Assembly: GCA_964580435.1 (NCBI GenBank)
Contig: CAZOKP010000007.1
Coordinates: 1 to 59,445, forward strand
From: CAZKEW01 sp964580435
Lineage (GTDB): Bacteria > Acidobacteriota > Aminicenantia > Aminicenantales > UBA8522
Reading direction: 5' to 3'
DNA: 59,445 nt
Position 1 is the stretch's first letter. Each line of letters opens with the position of its first letter. Positions 1-8,919 of the stretch are shown here, piece after piece. The position numbers and the translations under genes were made by a program. The notes below the pieces were generated by a model, which was not told where the DNA came from, did not search any database, and saw nothing but the letters and a program-made list of their open reading frames with translations.

Positions 1-84
1 CCAAAGGGCAAATAGAATATAGTCTTTATCCGGGGATTAGTCAAGGAAAGCCCGGTAACAGATTGCCCTTCCGTTTCCGTGGTC

Positions 85-246
85 GGGGCGGGTCCTGTCG
101 CGGTTCACCCCCGGCGCCCTCGCGGTCAATCATGTTGTTTCCGGAGCCAAAGACTGGGGCATCAAACGCTCGGGGCGGCGGGGGGCCCCCGAACTGCGCC
201 ACCCGCCCTTTCTATCAGCATGGGACTATCACGGAATTGAAGATGC
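85..246. repeat. 162-bp dispersed repeat, copy 1
   Basis: This block aligns without any gap to 52017-52178 on the same strand. I count about 16 mismatches in 162, roughly 90% identity, and most are transitions. Both copies lie in gene-free DNA. A small open frame crosses both (reading MLFPEPKTGASNARGGGG from the ATG at 132). The first differences after that ATG fall at third codon positions, then replacement changes appear. I do not recognise the element: it could be a structured RNA, a remnant of a mobile element or a decayed small gene. Confidence 0.75.
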
Positions 247-258
247 TTCCCCCCGCCC

Positions 259-415
259 GGGGGACGAGGCGAGGGATGATGTGGTGAGAAGTCCGTATGA
301 GCGACGAGCGGGCATGGTTCCTCGAAGAGGAGAGCGAGGAGCGAATCGAGCAAGATTTCCTCGCTGGGGAAATCGCAGCGTGACTTCGAGCCACATCTCC
401 CGAGCCTCGTCGGGG
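259..415. repeat. nested imperfect palindrome (possible MITE or structured RNA)
   Basis: The arms at 259-293 and 382-415 are imperfect reverse complements sharing GACGAGGC, GGGA and GATGTGG blocks and an outer GAAGTC. Inside lie a second inverted pair, AGCGAGGA at 333-340 with TCCTCGCT at 358-365, and a small CCTC/GAGG hairpin near 320-330. The transcript could fold into a long rod. It directly follows the 162-bp repeat and precedes the S41 protease gene. The rest of 1-535 holds no gene I can support. Confidence 0.5.
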
Positions 416-535
416 GGACCCGTGGCAGGCCCCTATTCCAGAATAAAATGATCACGGAAATGGAAAGGTCCTCACCTTCAATGAATAACTTTACAAGGAG
501 AGGGCGGTTTGCTAAGATGAGGGCTCGCAAGACCT

Positions 536-2089
536 ATGAAAAAGAAGATAATTCTCGGCGGTCTCCTGATTTTCGCCTTCGTCCATCTTGGAGCCCGGGA
601 TGAAGACCTCTGGGATCAGGAAATCGAGAAGTTTTCGTCGCTCTTTAGCCTTGTCGAGGAACATTATTACCGCGAGGTCGAACCCGAGAAGCTCGTGTAT
701 TCCTCGATCAGAGGGATGCTCGAAACGCTCGACCCGCATTCGTATTTTCTGGACCCGGACAGTTTCGCCCGCATGCGCGAGGAGTACACCGGCAAGTACT
801 ATGGCCTGGGCATTCAGATCTCCAAGCAGGGAGACAACCTGGTCGTCATTTCGCCGATCGAAGGGACTCCGGCGAGCCGTCTCGGCATCCTGCCCGGAGA
901 CATCATCTCGCAAATCAACGGCGAAAGCACCAAGCCGATCTCCAGCGTGGAGGCCATGCAGAAGCTCAGGGGACCCAAAGGAACGAAGGTCACCATAACG
1001 ATCATTAGGGAAGGGCTGGATAAACCGCTGGAACTGACCATCGAACGGGAAGAGATTCCACTGCGCAGCGTCCCCTATGCCTTCATGCTCAACGATAAAG
1101 CGGGCTACATCTTTGTCCGCAATTTCGCCGAGACGACAACGGAAGAGCTGGAAGAAAAGATGAAGCTTCTCGTCGATCAGGGAATGAAGGAACTCATCCT
1201 CGACTTGAGAAGAAACAGCGGCGGGCCGTTTTTCCAGTCCATCGAGATCTCCGATGAATTCCTGCCCAAAGGAGACCTGATCGTTTCCATCAAGGGCCGC
1301 AATAAAGCGTATAACAGGGAATTCTGGGCCCAGAAAAACGGCCAGTATGAAAACATCCCTCTCATCATCCTGATCAATCGGGGCAGCGCTAGCGCTTCGG
1401 AAATCGTCGCCGGTGCTATCATGGACAATGACCGCGGCCTGCTGGTCGGCCAGGACTCCTGGGGCAAAGGGCTCGTTCAAACCGTTTTTCCGTTGGGCGA
1501 AAATCTCGCCGTAGCCCTGACCACGGCAAAATACTATACTCCGAGCGGCAGGTCGATTCAGAGAGATTATAGGAATATAGAAGATTACATGCTCTATAAG
1601 AAGGCGCCCGAGGAGCAAAGGGAAGTCCGATATACGGCCAAAGGGAGGAAGGTCCTCGGCCAGGGAGGCATCACTCCGGACTATGAAGTTTCTCCCGACC
1701 TGGCCCTGCTGACAGCGGAATTGATGATCAAGGGATCCTTCTTCAGCTATGCCCGCAAGTTTGTCAACCATCAGACGAGATTGTCCAAGGACTACAGCTT
1801 TCCGCGCAGTGACGAAAAGACCGTTGTCGGGAGGGAGTTCGTCGTTGATGCCAGAGTCATCGAGGACTTTAAAGATTATCTCCGGCGGAACAAAATATCC
1901 TTTGACGAAGTCAAGTTCACGGAGGCAGAAGGAGAGATCAAAAGGGAATTGGGACGGGAGATTGTTTCTTCCCTTGGGGGGATCGAAGAGGGCACGAAGG
2001 TCTACCTGAAAACAGACGCCGTCGTGTTAAAAGCCTTGGGCCTTATGCCCGAGGCAGCCAAATTGCTGGAAGATCCGCAATCTCGTTAG
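536..2089 (+). CDS. S41 family C-terminal processing peptidase (CtpA/Prc-like)
   Basis: A serine protease of the carboxy-terminal processing family, 517 residues, expected in the periplasm. An N-terminal hydrophobic segment (residues 3-19) is a signal peptide or anchor. A PDZ domain follows at about 90-165 (YYGLGIQI, then GILPGDII), then the S41 core. In that core NRGSASASE supplies the probable nucleophile Ser286, and DSWGKG supplies the general-base Lys311, with the 25-residue spacing usual in the family. The 130-residue tail beyond the core is not assigned. The family trims or degrades envelope proteins; the substrate here is unknown. The ATG lacks a strong ribosome binding site. It lies 59 bp ahead of rpiB and may or may not be cotranscribed. 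Confidence 0.9.
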   Translation: MKKKIILGGLLIFAFVHLGARDEDLWDQEIEKFSSLFSLVEEHYYREVEPEKLVYSSIRGMLETLDPHSYFLDPDSFARMREEYTGKYYGLGIQISKQGDNLVVISPIEGTPASRLGILPGDIISQINGESTKPISSVEAMQKLRGPKGTKVTITIIREGLDKPLELTIEREEIPLRSVPYAFMLNDKAGYIFVRNFAETTTEELEEKMKLLVDQGMKELILDLRRNSGGPFFQSIEISDEFLPKGDLIVSIKGRNKAYNREFWAQKNGQYENIPLIILINRGSASASEIVAGAIMDNDRGLLVGQDSWGKGLVQTVFPLGENLAVALTTAKYYTPSGRSIQRDYRNIEDYMLYKKAPEEQREVRYTAKGRKVLGQGGITPDYEVSPDLALLTAELMIKGSFFSYARKFVNHQTRLSKDYSFPRSDEKTVVGREFVVDARVIEDFKDYLRRNKISFDEVKFTEAEGEIKRELGREIVSSLGGIEEGTKVYLKTDAVVLKALGLMPEAAKLLEDPQSR

Positions 2090-2148
2090 ATGTGGGGGAG
2101 TCCCCTGTTCCCTTATTTTTCAATGATTCTCTGACGGAGGGCCTGAAA

Positions 2149-2604
2149 ATGAAAATCGCTTTGGCCTCTGACCACGCCGGTTTTGACCTCAAGAATGGGA
2201 TTTTGGCCTATCTGGAAAAGAAAGAGACGGGCTTCAAGGATTTTGGCTGCGGCCCCGGCGAGACGGTCGATTATGTGGACTATGGCGCCCGGGCCATGGA
2301 AGCCGTCCTTAGAGGAGAATGCGACCGGGCCATCCTGTTTTGCGGCACGGGGCTGGGGATGGCCATCGTGGCCAACAAATTCAGAGGGATCAGGGCGACT
2401 CCTTGCTGGAATATTATCACGGCGGAGGTCAGCCGCAAGCACAACGATTCGAATTGCTTGACTCTTGGAGGACGGGTTCTCACGCTCGAGGAAGCGATCG
2501 CGATCGTCGTGGCCTGGCTCGAATCCCCCTTCGAAGGAGGCCGACACGAGCGACGGGTCAGGAAGATTTCCGACCTGGAGAAAAAGTATTTCAAGGAACA
2601 ATAA
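2149..2604 (+). CDS. rpiB: ribose-5-phosphate isomerase B (RpiB/LacAB family)
   Basis: Interconverts ribose 5-phosphate and ribulose 5-phosphate in the cytosolic pentose phosphate pathway. The 151-residue length is normal for RpiB. The N-terminus MKIALASDHAGF, the CGTGLGM loop with the catalytic cysteine and the HNDSN..LGGRV stretch are family signatures. I chose the ATG at 2149 because GGAGG sits 8 nt upstream and the protein then begins as RpiB does. An in-frame upstream start at 2092 would add 19 unrelated residues. First gene of a tight series running through to mutL, with 14 nt to the next gene. Allose-6-phosphate or galactose-6-phosphate isomerase activity cannot be excluded by sequence alone. 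Confidence 0.93.
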   Translation: MKIALASDHAGFDLKNGILAYLEKKETGFKDFGCGPGETVDYVDYGARAMEAVLRGECDRAILFCGTGLGMAIVANKFRGIRATPCWNIITAEVSRKHNDSNCLTLGGRVLTLEEAIAIVVAWLESPFEGGRHERRVRKISDLEKKYFKEQ

Positions 2605-2618
2605 AGGAGGAGACGACG

Positions 2619-4070
2619 ATGTCTTCCTTATCCGAGAAAACATTTTCGTTAGCCCAAAAGATCGAACGGAATAACCGCTGGAGACAGGAGGAATCGTTCA
2701 ACCTGATTCCCTCGGAGACGACGCCCTCGCTTCTGGTCAAATTGTGCGAGATCTCTGACCCTTCGGGCCGGTATGCCGAACACCGGACCATGAAAGGGGA
2801 GGAGGTCTACTTTTATCAAGGGATCGACTTCATCCGGGAAGTGGAACTCGAGGCTCAGAAGGAATTGGGCCAGTATTTCCGCTGTCCCGATGTCGAGCTC
2901 AGGCCCATCAGCGGCCAGATGGCCAACGAAGTCGTGTTCAAGGGGATGGTCCGCTTTATCAATCGCAACCGGCCGGAGGGTCAGCCGACGCGGAAGATGC
3001 GGCTGGTTATGAACAACGACCTAACCAAAGGCGGCCATCTCAGCTCCCAGCCTATGGGGGCCCTTTTCAATTTCGTGGAAGAAGACCCGAAGACTGGCAA
3101 AGAAAATGTCCTCAACTTTCCTGTCTCTCAAGATAACCCTTACAAGACGGATCTCGGCAAGCTGGGAGACCTGCTGGAGCAGCATAGGCCGGAACTTATC
3201 ATTTTCGGCAAGAGCATGTTCCTTTACCCGGAGCCTGTCGATTTTGTCAGCCGGCTGGTCAAGGGGTGGCCGGAGCGACCGGTGATCATGTATGACATGG
3301 CCCACGTTTTAGGATTGTACGGCGCCTTTCAGGAGCCTCTTCGGGACGGGGCTGATATCGTCACCGGCAGCACTCACAAAACCTTTTTTGGGCCGCAGAG
3401 GGGCGTCATTGCCGGGAGCTTTCCTCCAGGAAGTCCGCTGCGGAACCTCTGGCTGGATGTCAAGAGCCGGGCTTTTCCCGGGTCGACGAGCAATCACCAT
3501 CTGGGCACGCTCCTGGCCCTGCTCATGGCGACGTACGAAATGAACGCTTTCAAGGAGGAATACCAGACGAAGGTCAAGCTGAACGCCAAGGCTTTCGCCC
3601 GGGCTCTCAAGAACAATGGGATTCCGGTCGAAGGCGATGAAAAGGATGGATTCACCGAGACTCACCAGGTCTTGATCCGTGTTCGCGAATTCGGGCCGGC
3701 CCAAGAGGTCGCCCGGCGTCTGGAGGAGAACAACATCGTCGCCAACTACCAAGCTCTGCCTGATGATGCGACCTTTCTCGATGCCAGCGGAATCCGCACC
3801 GGCGTGCAGGAGATGACCCGCTTCGGCATGGTTGAGAAGGATTTCGATATCCTGGCCGGCTATCTCGCCGAAGTCGTCGGCAGAAATAGAAAGGTCCGGG
3901 AAGAGGTGCGGAAGCTGCGCCGCAATTACCTGGAGATGAAGTTCTGCTTGCCTCTTGAGGAGGCGCTGCCTCTGGCCGCAGGAATCCTGAAGAGCATATT
4001 TCCTCGGCCCGGCGTGGTCGAGCGCCTTGTCGAGGAACTCACGCAAAAAAATGAGGGACGGTTCTCCTGA
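2619..4070 (+). CDS. serine hydroxymethyltransferase-like PLP enzyme
   Basis: Fold-type I PLP enzyme of 483 residues resembling serine hydroxymethyltransferase, which makes glycine and methylene-tetrahydrofolate from serine. NLIPSE near residue 28, YDMAHVLGL near 225 and STHKTFFGPQRG around Lys254 (the PLP lysine) match SHMT landmarks. It is longer than the usual 415 or so residues and divergent, so substrate identity is less certain. I placed the start at 2619, after AAGGAGGAG; in-frame codons upstream run into rpiB and belong to its shadow. Folate one-carbon supply would fit the purine genes purD and purE that follow. An aldolase or transaminase acting on another beta-hydroxy amino acid is the main alternative. 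Confidence 0.8.
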   Translation: MSSLSEKTFSLAQKIERNNRWRQEESFNLIPSETTPSLLVKLCEISDPSGRYAEHRTMKGEEVYFYQGIDFIREVELEAQKELGQYFRCPDVELRPISGQMANEVVFKGMVRFINRNRPEGQPTRKMRLVMNNDLTKGGHLSSQPMGALFNFVEEDPKTGKENVLNFPVSQDNPYKTDLGKLGDLLEQHRPELIIFGKSMFLYPEPVDFVSRLVKGWPERPVIMYDMAHVLGLYGAFQEPLRDGADIVTGSTHKTFFGPQRGVIAGSFPPGSPLRNLWLDVKSRAFPGSTSNHHLGTLLALLMATYEMNAFKEEYQTKVKLNAKAFARALKNNGIPVEGDEKDGFTETHQVLIRVREFGPAQEVARRLEENNIVANYQALPDDATFLDASGIRTGVQEMTRFGMVEKDFDILAGYLAEVVGRNRKVREEVRKLRRNYLEMKFCLPLEEALPLAAGILKSIFPRPGVVERLVEELTQKNEGRFS

Positions 4071-4099
4071 GAGAGCCGGTCCCGGAGAGGAAATAGCTC

Positions 4100-5368
4100 A
4101 TGAAAATATTGCTCGTCGGTTCAGGCGGGAGAGAGCATGCCCTGGCCTGGAAGATTTCCCAGAGTCCGCGTGTGGAAAAGCTTTACTGCGCCCCGGGAAA
4201 TCCCGGCACGATGAGCCTGGGTGAAAATGTGCCCGTTTCGGATTCCGATCTTCCGAAACTGGCCAATTTTGCGGCCGAAAAGAAGATCGACCTGACCCTT
4301 GTCGGACCGGAACTTCCGCTCACTTTAGGCATTGTGGACGAGTTTGTCGAAAGGGGCCTCCCGATTCTCGGCCCGAACAAAAAGGCAGCAGAGCTCGAAG
4401 GCAGCAAAATCTTTGCTAAGCAGTTCATGGAGCGCCACAGGATTCCCACGGGTCGTTTTAAAGTCGCCGAAACTCCGGCCCAGGCCCTGCGGGTTCTTAA
4501 ATCCGGAGAATTTTTTTTCCCCCTGGTGGTCAAAGCAGACGGCCTGGCTGCCGGTAAAGGTGTTATCGTTTGCCCCAGCCTGCGCAGGGCCGAAGAAGCC
4601 GTGGACATGATCATGATCAAGAGACAATTCGGGAAGGCGGGGCAAAAGATCGTCATCGAGGAATTCCTCAAAGGCAAGGAGATTTCTTTTATCGTCATTT
4701 CCGACGGGGCCAAAATGCAGCCTTTCGTGACAACCATGGATCACAAAGCCGCATACGACGGAGACAGAGGGCCGAACACGGGCGGGATGGGTGCTATTTC
4801 GCCTTCACCGTACATATCCCCGGAAATGTTCTCGGGCGTCATCAACACGATCGTCTTTCCCACGATTAACCGGATGCGCGAAGAAGGAAGAAAATACAAA
4901 GGCGTTCTGTATGTCGGGTTAATGCTGACGGAAGAAGGGCCCAAGGTGCTGGAATACAATTGCCGCTTCGGAGACCCGGAAACACAGGTCCAGATGCTGC
5001 GGCTCGAGTCTGACCTTGTCGAAATCATCCTCAACGCTCACGAGGAGAATATCCTGAAGCAAGAGATCCAGTGGAGCGACAAGGTCTCTGCTTGCGTCGT
5101 CCTGGCCTCGGGAGGCTATCCCGTGGCCTATGAGAAGGGAAAATTGATCAACGGTCTGAAGGACATCTCTGAAATACCCGGGATTACGATCTTTCATGCC
5201 GGCACAAAGTTCGAGAACGGGGAGTATTATACGAACGGAGGAAGAGTGCTCAATGTCTGTGCTTCGGAAAAGACCCTCGCAGAGACCATGGAGAATATTT
5301 ACGGCGCTATCGCCGGGATTTCCTTCGAGGGGATGCACTACCGGCGGGATATCGGAGCCGAGAAATAG
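4100..5368 (+). CDS. purD: phosphoribosylamine--glycine ligase (GARS)
   Basis: Catalyses the second step of purine synthesis, joining glycine to 5-phosphoribosylamine with ATP to give GAR. The 422-residue length is standard. The N-terminus MKILLVGSGGREHALAWK, the ATP-grasp lid with VVKADGLAAGKGV and the NTGGMGAISPSP motif are diagnostic, as is LEYNCRFGDPETQ, which carries metal ligands. Follows the SHMT-like gene by 29 nt and precedes purE by 9 nt, with a GAGAGGAAA stretch ahead of the ATG. All key motifs look intact. Monofunctional: no purM or purN fusion. Confidence 0.97.
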   Translation: MKILLVGSGGREHALAWKISQSPRVEKLYCAPGNPGTMSLGENVPVSDSDLPKLANFAAEKKIDLTLVGPELPLTLGIVDEFVERGLPILGPNKKAAELEGSKIFAKQFMERHRIPTGRFKVAETPAQALRVLKSGEFFFPLVVKADGLAAGKGVIVCPSLRRAEEAVDMIMIKRQFGKAGQKIVIEEFLKGKEISFIVISDGAKMQPFVTTMDHKAAYDGDRGPNTGGMGAISPSPYISPEMFSGVINTIVFPTINRMREEGRKYKGVLYVGLMLTEEGPKVLEYNCRFGDPETQVQMLRLESDLVEIILNAHEENILKQEIQWSDKVSACVVLASGGYPVAYEKGKLINGLKDISEIPGITIFHAGTKFENGEYYTNGGRVLNVCASEKTLAETMENIYGAIAGISFEGMHYRRDIGAEK

Positions 5369-5377
5369 GAGGACATC

Positions 5378-5869
5378 ATGGACGTTGCCGTTTTCATCGG
5401 GAGCGAATCAGACTATGACGTCATCAAGGACGCCCTTGACCTGCTCAAAGGATTCGGCGTTCCCTACGGCCTCGAAGTGACGTCCGCTCACCGTTCGCCC
5501 GCGCGGACGCGGGCGCTGATCTCGAGCTTCGAGGAGAAGGGAGCGAAAGTCTTCATCGCTGTTGCCGGCAAGGCTGCTCATCTCGCAGGCTTTGTCGCAG
5601 CTCACACTCCAGCGCCGGTGATCGGGGTTCCCGTGGAGAGCGCCGGCCTCGCTGGGCTTGATGCGCTTCTTTCCACTGTCCAGATGCCTAAAGGAATTCC
5701 CGTAGCGACAATGGGGCTGGGCAAGGCGGGGGGGGTGAACGCGGCCCTCCTGGCCATCCAAATTTTAAGTTTGAAAAACCCCCGACTGAAGAAAAAACTA
5801 GAGGATTACAGAAAGAACCTGGCCTCGCAAGTGGAAAAAGCCTCGCAGAAGATTCGCCAGCAGAAATGA
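5378..5869 (+). CDS. purE: 5-(carboxyamino)imidazole ribonucleotide mutase, class I PurE
   Basis: Moves the carboxyl group of N5-CAIR to give CAIR in purine synthesis; an octameric cytosolic enzyme. At 163 residues, with GSESD near the N-terminus, SAHRSP and the LLSTVQMPKGIPVATMGLG stretch, it is a PurE. The AAHL sequence places it nearer class I (which works with PurK) than class II. One oddity: the usual AGAGGAAHLPG loop reads AGKAAHLAG here, so a conserved glycine and proline are changed. No purK is seen in the window. The stop overlaps the mtaB start as ATGA, indicating translational coupling. Confidence 0.93.
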   Translation: MDVAVFIGSESDYDVIKDALDLLKGFGVPYGLEVTSAHRSPARTRALISSFEEKGAKVFIAVAGKAAHLAGFVAAHTPAPVIGVPVESAGLAGLDALLSTVQMPKGIPVATMGLGKAGGVNAALLAIQILSLKNPRLKKKLEDYRKNLASQVEKASQKIRQQK

Positions 5870-7107
5870 CCTCTTTTTCTATCCAGAATTTCGGCTGCCG
5901 AGTGAATCAGGCCGAAGCCTTCTCCTGGGCCGGGGAATTCGAATCCGCAGGGCTAAGACTGGAAAAGGATTCGACCAGAGCCGATATCGTTGTCGTTAAT
6001 ACCTGTACCTTGACTGCCAAAGCGGACCGGGATGTCCGCAAGTTCGTCAGAAAAATTTCTCTCGCGAACCCGGCGGCCAGGCTGATCATCGCCGGCTGCT
6101 CCGTGGACGGCGGGAAAATAGGGGGGGCGAAAATGCCCCAGGCTTGGATGCTCCTTTCTAATGAAGAGAAAGGAAGCCTGGGGCCGCGGGTCCTTTCCCA
6201 AGTCGCCGGACATGCAGAACCCGCTTTTCAGCCTTGGCGATCCCGGGCGCTGCTGAAAATCCAGGACGGCTGTGACCTCCGTTGCACCTTTTGCGTGATT
6301 CCTTACGTGAGAGGGAAGAGTCGGAGCCTGGAAAGAAAAGAGATTCTCCTGCGGGCCGGGAGGTTCGCCCATCAAGGTTTCCGGGAAGTGGTCCTTTGCG
6401 GAATCCACCTCTCTTCCTATGGGCAGGATCTCCGGCCGAAGGGATCTCTCCTCGAGTTATTGCAAGCATTGACGGAGCCTAAGGAGATGCCCAGGTTGAG
6501 GCTGAGCTCCCTCGACCCGCGTTTCTTAAACGATAAGCTCCTGGACTTTATCACCGGGAGCCCCAAAATATGCCCGCACTTTCATCTCTCCTTGCAGCAT
6601 GGCTCTGACCGCATCCTCAGGCTGATGGGACGGAAATCACTGGTTTTTGAGTACGACCGGATTCTCTCCCGGCTGCGACGGAACTCTCCATCTGCAGCGC
6701 TCGGGGCAGATATCATTAGCGGCTTTCCCGGAGAGTCGGACGATGATTTTGCGAAAATGTATGATTTCCTGGAGAATTCGCCGTTGACCTACTTGCACGT
6801 TTTTGCGTTTTCGCCTCGCCCGGGCACTCCTGCTCAAACCTGGCCCCAGGTCAAGGATGGCATAAAGCACGAGAGGTCGGCAAAATTGAGAAACTTGTCT
6901 GAACAAAAACGCCTTGCTTTTCGCCTGACTTTCCTGGGCCAAGATCTTGACGGAATTGTAGTCAAGAAAAGTAGTCGAGGCGCGGAAATCCTGACCGGTA
7001 ATTATATTGATATTCTTGTTCCCTCTTGTCCAAGCAGGCCTGGCGAAGCCGTTAAAGTGAAGATCACTCGAGCAGAAGCAAAGCAGACCTGGGGAGAGAT
7101 GGCATGA
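5866..7107 (+). CDS. mtaB: tRNA (N6-threonylcarbamoyladenosine-37) methylthiotransferase MtaB
   Basis: Radical SAM enzyme that adds a methylthio group to t6A37 in ANN-decoding tRNAs. The 413-residue protein has the UPF0004 domain first (NFGCRVNQAE, NTCTLTAKAD and AGCS give the three cysteines for the auxiliary cluster). The radical SAM core follows, with CDLRCTFC near residue 144. A short TRAM-like region closes the C-terminus. The MtaB-type GCRVNQ signature separates it from MiaB and RimO. It overlaps both neighbours by 4 nt (ATGA), so purE-mtaB-mutL are coupled. Confidence 0.92.
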   Translation: MTSFSIQNFGCRVNQAEAFSWAGEFESAGLRLEKDSTRADIVVVNTCTLTAKADRDVRKFVRKISLANPAARLIIAGCSVDGGKIGGAKMPQAWMLLSNEEKGSLGPRVLSQVAGHAEPAFQPWRSRALLKIQDGCDLRCTFCVIPYVRGKSRSLERKEILLRAGRFAHQGFREVVLCGIHLSSYGQDLRPKGSLLELLQALTEPKEMPRLRLSSLDPRFLNDKLLDFITGSPKICPHFHLSLQHGSDRILRLMGRKSLVFEYDRILSRLRRNSPSAALGADIISGFPGESDDDFAKMYDFLENSPLTYLHVFAFSPRPGTPAQTWPQVKDGIKHERSAKLRNLSEQKRLAFRLTFLGQDLDGIVVKKSSRGAEILTGNYIDILVPSCPSRPGEAVKVKITRAEAKQTWGEMA

Positions 7108-8813
7108 AAAAAATCCATTTGCTTCCCCCTGAAATCTCGCAGAAGATTGCCGCCGGTGAAGTCATCGAAAGGCCGTTTTCCGTCGTCAAGGAGCTGGTCG
7201 AAAACTCTATCGACGCCGGTTCTTCAGAGATCAGGGTGGAGCTTCAGGCAGGGGGGAAGAAACTTATCAAGGTCCAGGATAATGGCGCCGGGATGAGCCG
7301 GGAGGACGCCCAGGTCTGTTTGGAAAGGCACGCGACGAGCAAAATTTCGAGTGACACGGACCTGGAGAGGATATCGACTCTCGGATTCAGGGGCGAGGCC
7401 CTTGCCAGCATCGCCGCCGTTTCCGAATTGGTCCTCAAGACTTCCGACGGCGAGACTGAGATGGGAAACCAGGTCGAACGCAAAGGCGGGCAGCTTGCTT
7501 CTGTTCGAGATATCGCCTTCCCTAAGGGGACCAGTGTGGACGTTAGGGACCTGTTCAATAATCTCCCGGCGAGACGAAAATTCCTTCGCTCCGACCAGTC
7601 TGAGCTCGGCATGATCGTCCGCTATTTGAGCGGCGTGGCCCTGGCCTTTCCTGAAATCCGGTTTTCTTTGATTCACTCGCGGCGAGAAATCCTGAACTGC
7701 CCTCAAGTCGGGAGCACAAAGGAGAGGATTTTCCAGCTCTACGGGAAAGACATTCTGGGCACACTCATGGAGATCGATTTTGAGGAAGGAGGGAGCCGTG
7801 TCTTTGGATACGGGTCTCGACCTCCGTCGGGAAAGGCGGATAAAGCCCATCAGCTCTTTTTTGTCAACAAGCGCCTGGTGAAAGACCGCGTTCTTCAGGC
7901 TTCTCTCAACCAGGCCTACCGCGGATTCCTGGAAAGGGACCGGTTCCCCGAGGCCTTTCTTTTTCTGACTCTTCCTTATGCCGAAGTGGACGTGAATGTC
8001 CACCCGGCCAAAGCGGAAGTCCGGTTCCGGGATGCTCAGTTCATCTTTTACCTCGTGCTCCGGGGCGTGGAAAAGGCCATGCTCAAGGACAAGGGGATTA
8101 AAGAGGTCTATCTTTCTCAAGAAGGTTCGCGCTATGAGACTCGTGTCGAAGAAACCGCGGCATCAGGAGTGTTCCTAAAAAAGGAACGGCCGACAATACA
8201 GCCTCAAGGATTGTTCCCTTCGCCCTCAGAGTCAACGGAAGGGAGGGTGTCTCCTCGCGTGCTGGGCCAGTACCTGGACACCTATGTCGTGGCTGCGGGA
8301 GAGGAAGGAATTTTCATTATTGACCAGCACAACGCCCATGAACGGGTCTTGTTCGAAAAATACAAAGAGATCGATGCCCAAAAGCGCTGGCCACAGAAGA
8401 TCCCGCTGATCCCGCTTCTCTTAGACCTTTCTCCTTCTCAGGTCCTAAGCCTGGAAAAGAATCAGCCCCTTCTTGAAGACGCCGGCTTCCGGGTGGAGGC
8501 CATGGGGGGGAGGACGTTTGTCCTCAACGCCTTTCCGGATATCTTTGAAGCGGAGACCGCCAAGGAGGTTTTCCTGGCTCTCCTTGAGGAAATAGGAGAG
8601 GAAGAGATGGAGAGGAGAAGAGAGAAACTTCTTGCCACCTTGGCCTGCAGGACTGCGGTCAAAGCGCATGAGGCACTCCCGGAAGAGAAGATGAATTATC
8701 TTGTCGAGGAGCTTTTTAAGACCTCCAACCCATCGCTTTGTCCCCACGGCAGGCCGGTGGTCATTAAGGTCGAAAAAAACCAGATCGAAAAAGGGCTCAA
8801 ACGAATCTCCTGA
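7104..8813 (+). CDS. mutL: DNA mismatch repair protein MutL
   Basis: Mismatch-repair ATPase that couples MutS recognition to strand removal. The N-terminal GHKL ATPase has IAAGEVIERP, ELVENSIDAG, DNGAGM and LGFRGEAL. The transducer domain contains VNVHPAKAEVRF. The C-terminal domain carries DQHNAHERVLFE, close to the endonuclease motif DQHA(X)2E(X)4E with Ala replaced by Asn, and CPHGRP near the end. This indicates a nicking MutL of the kind used by bacteria without MutH. At 569 residues it is a little short because the linker is brief. Last gene of the rpiB-to-mutL series. Confidence 0.96.
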   Translation: MKKIHLLPPEISQKIAAGEVIERPFSVVKELVENSIDAGSSEIRVELQAGGKKLIKVQDNGAGMSREDAQVCLERHATSKISSDTDLERISTLGFRGEALASIAAVSELVLKTSDGETEMGNQVERKGGQLASVRDIAFPKGTSVDVRDLFNNLPARRKFLRSDQSELGMIVRYLSGVALAFPEIRFSLIHSRREILNCPQVGSTKERIFQLYGKDILGTLMEIDFEEGGSRVFGYGSRPPSGKADKAHQLFFVNKRLVKDRVLQASLNQAYRGFLERDRFPEAFLFLTLPYAEVDVNVHPAKAEVRFRDAQFIFYLVLRGVEKAMLKDKGIKEVYLSQEGSRYETRVEETAASGVFLKKERPTIQPQGLFPSPSESTEGRVSPRVLGQYLDTYVVAAGEEGIFIIDQHNAHERVLFEKYKEIDAQKRWPQKIPLIPLLLDLSPSQVLSLEKNQPLLEDAGFRVEAMGGRTFVLNAFPDIFEAETAKEVFLALLEEIGEEEMERRREKLLATLACRTAVKAHEALPEEKMNYLVEELFKTSNPSLCPHGRPVVIKVEKNQIEKGLKRIS

Positions 8814-8919
8814 TCAAGCGGCCCTTTTCTTCCTTTGTTCCAGCGTGCATACAGGAGTCAAGTGCCGGCAGCCTGGGCTGGGCAAAATAGAGGGGAAAAA
8901 ACACGCCGGAAATAGAGAG

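Noticed and set aside
63..287. 74-residue open frame over the 162-bp repeat
   Set aside because: No ribosome binding site, low-complexity GC-rich sequence, and only the repeat portion is shared with the second copy. Kept as a repeat finding, not a gene.
512..1771. Long minus-strand frame opposite the S41 protease
   Set aside because: Lies fully antisense to a gene with intact catalytic motifs; composition is that of a codon shadow and no family motif appears.
2319..2618. N-terminal extension of the SHMT-like gene
   Set aside because: It overlaps rpiB in another frame and reads as its shadow; a strong ribosome binding site marks the ATG at 2619.
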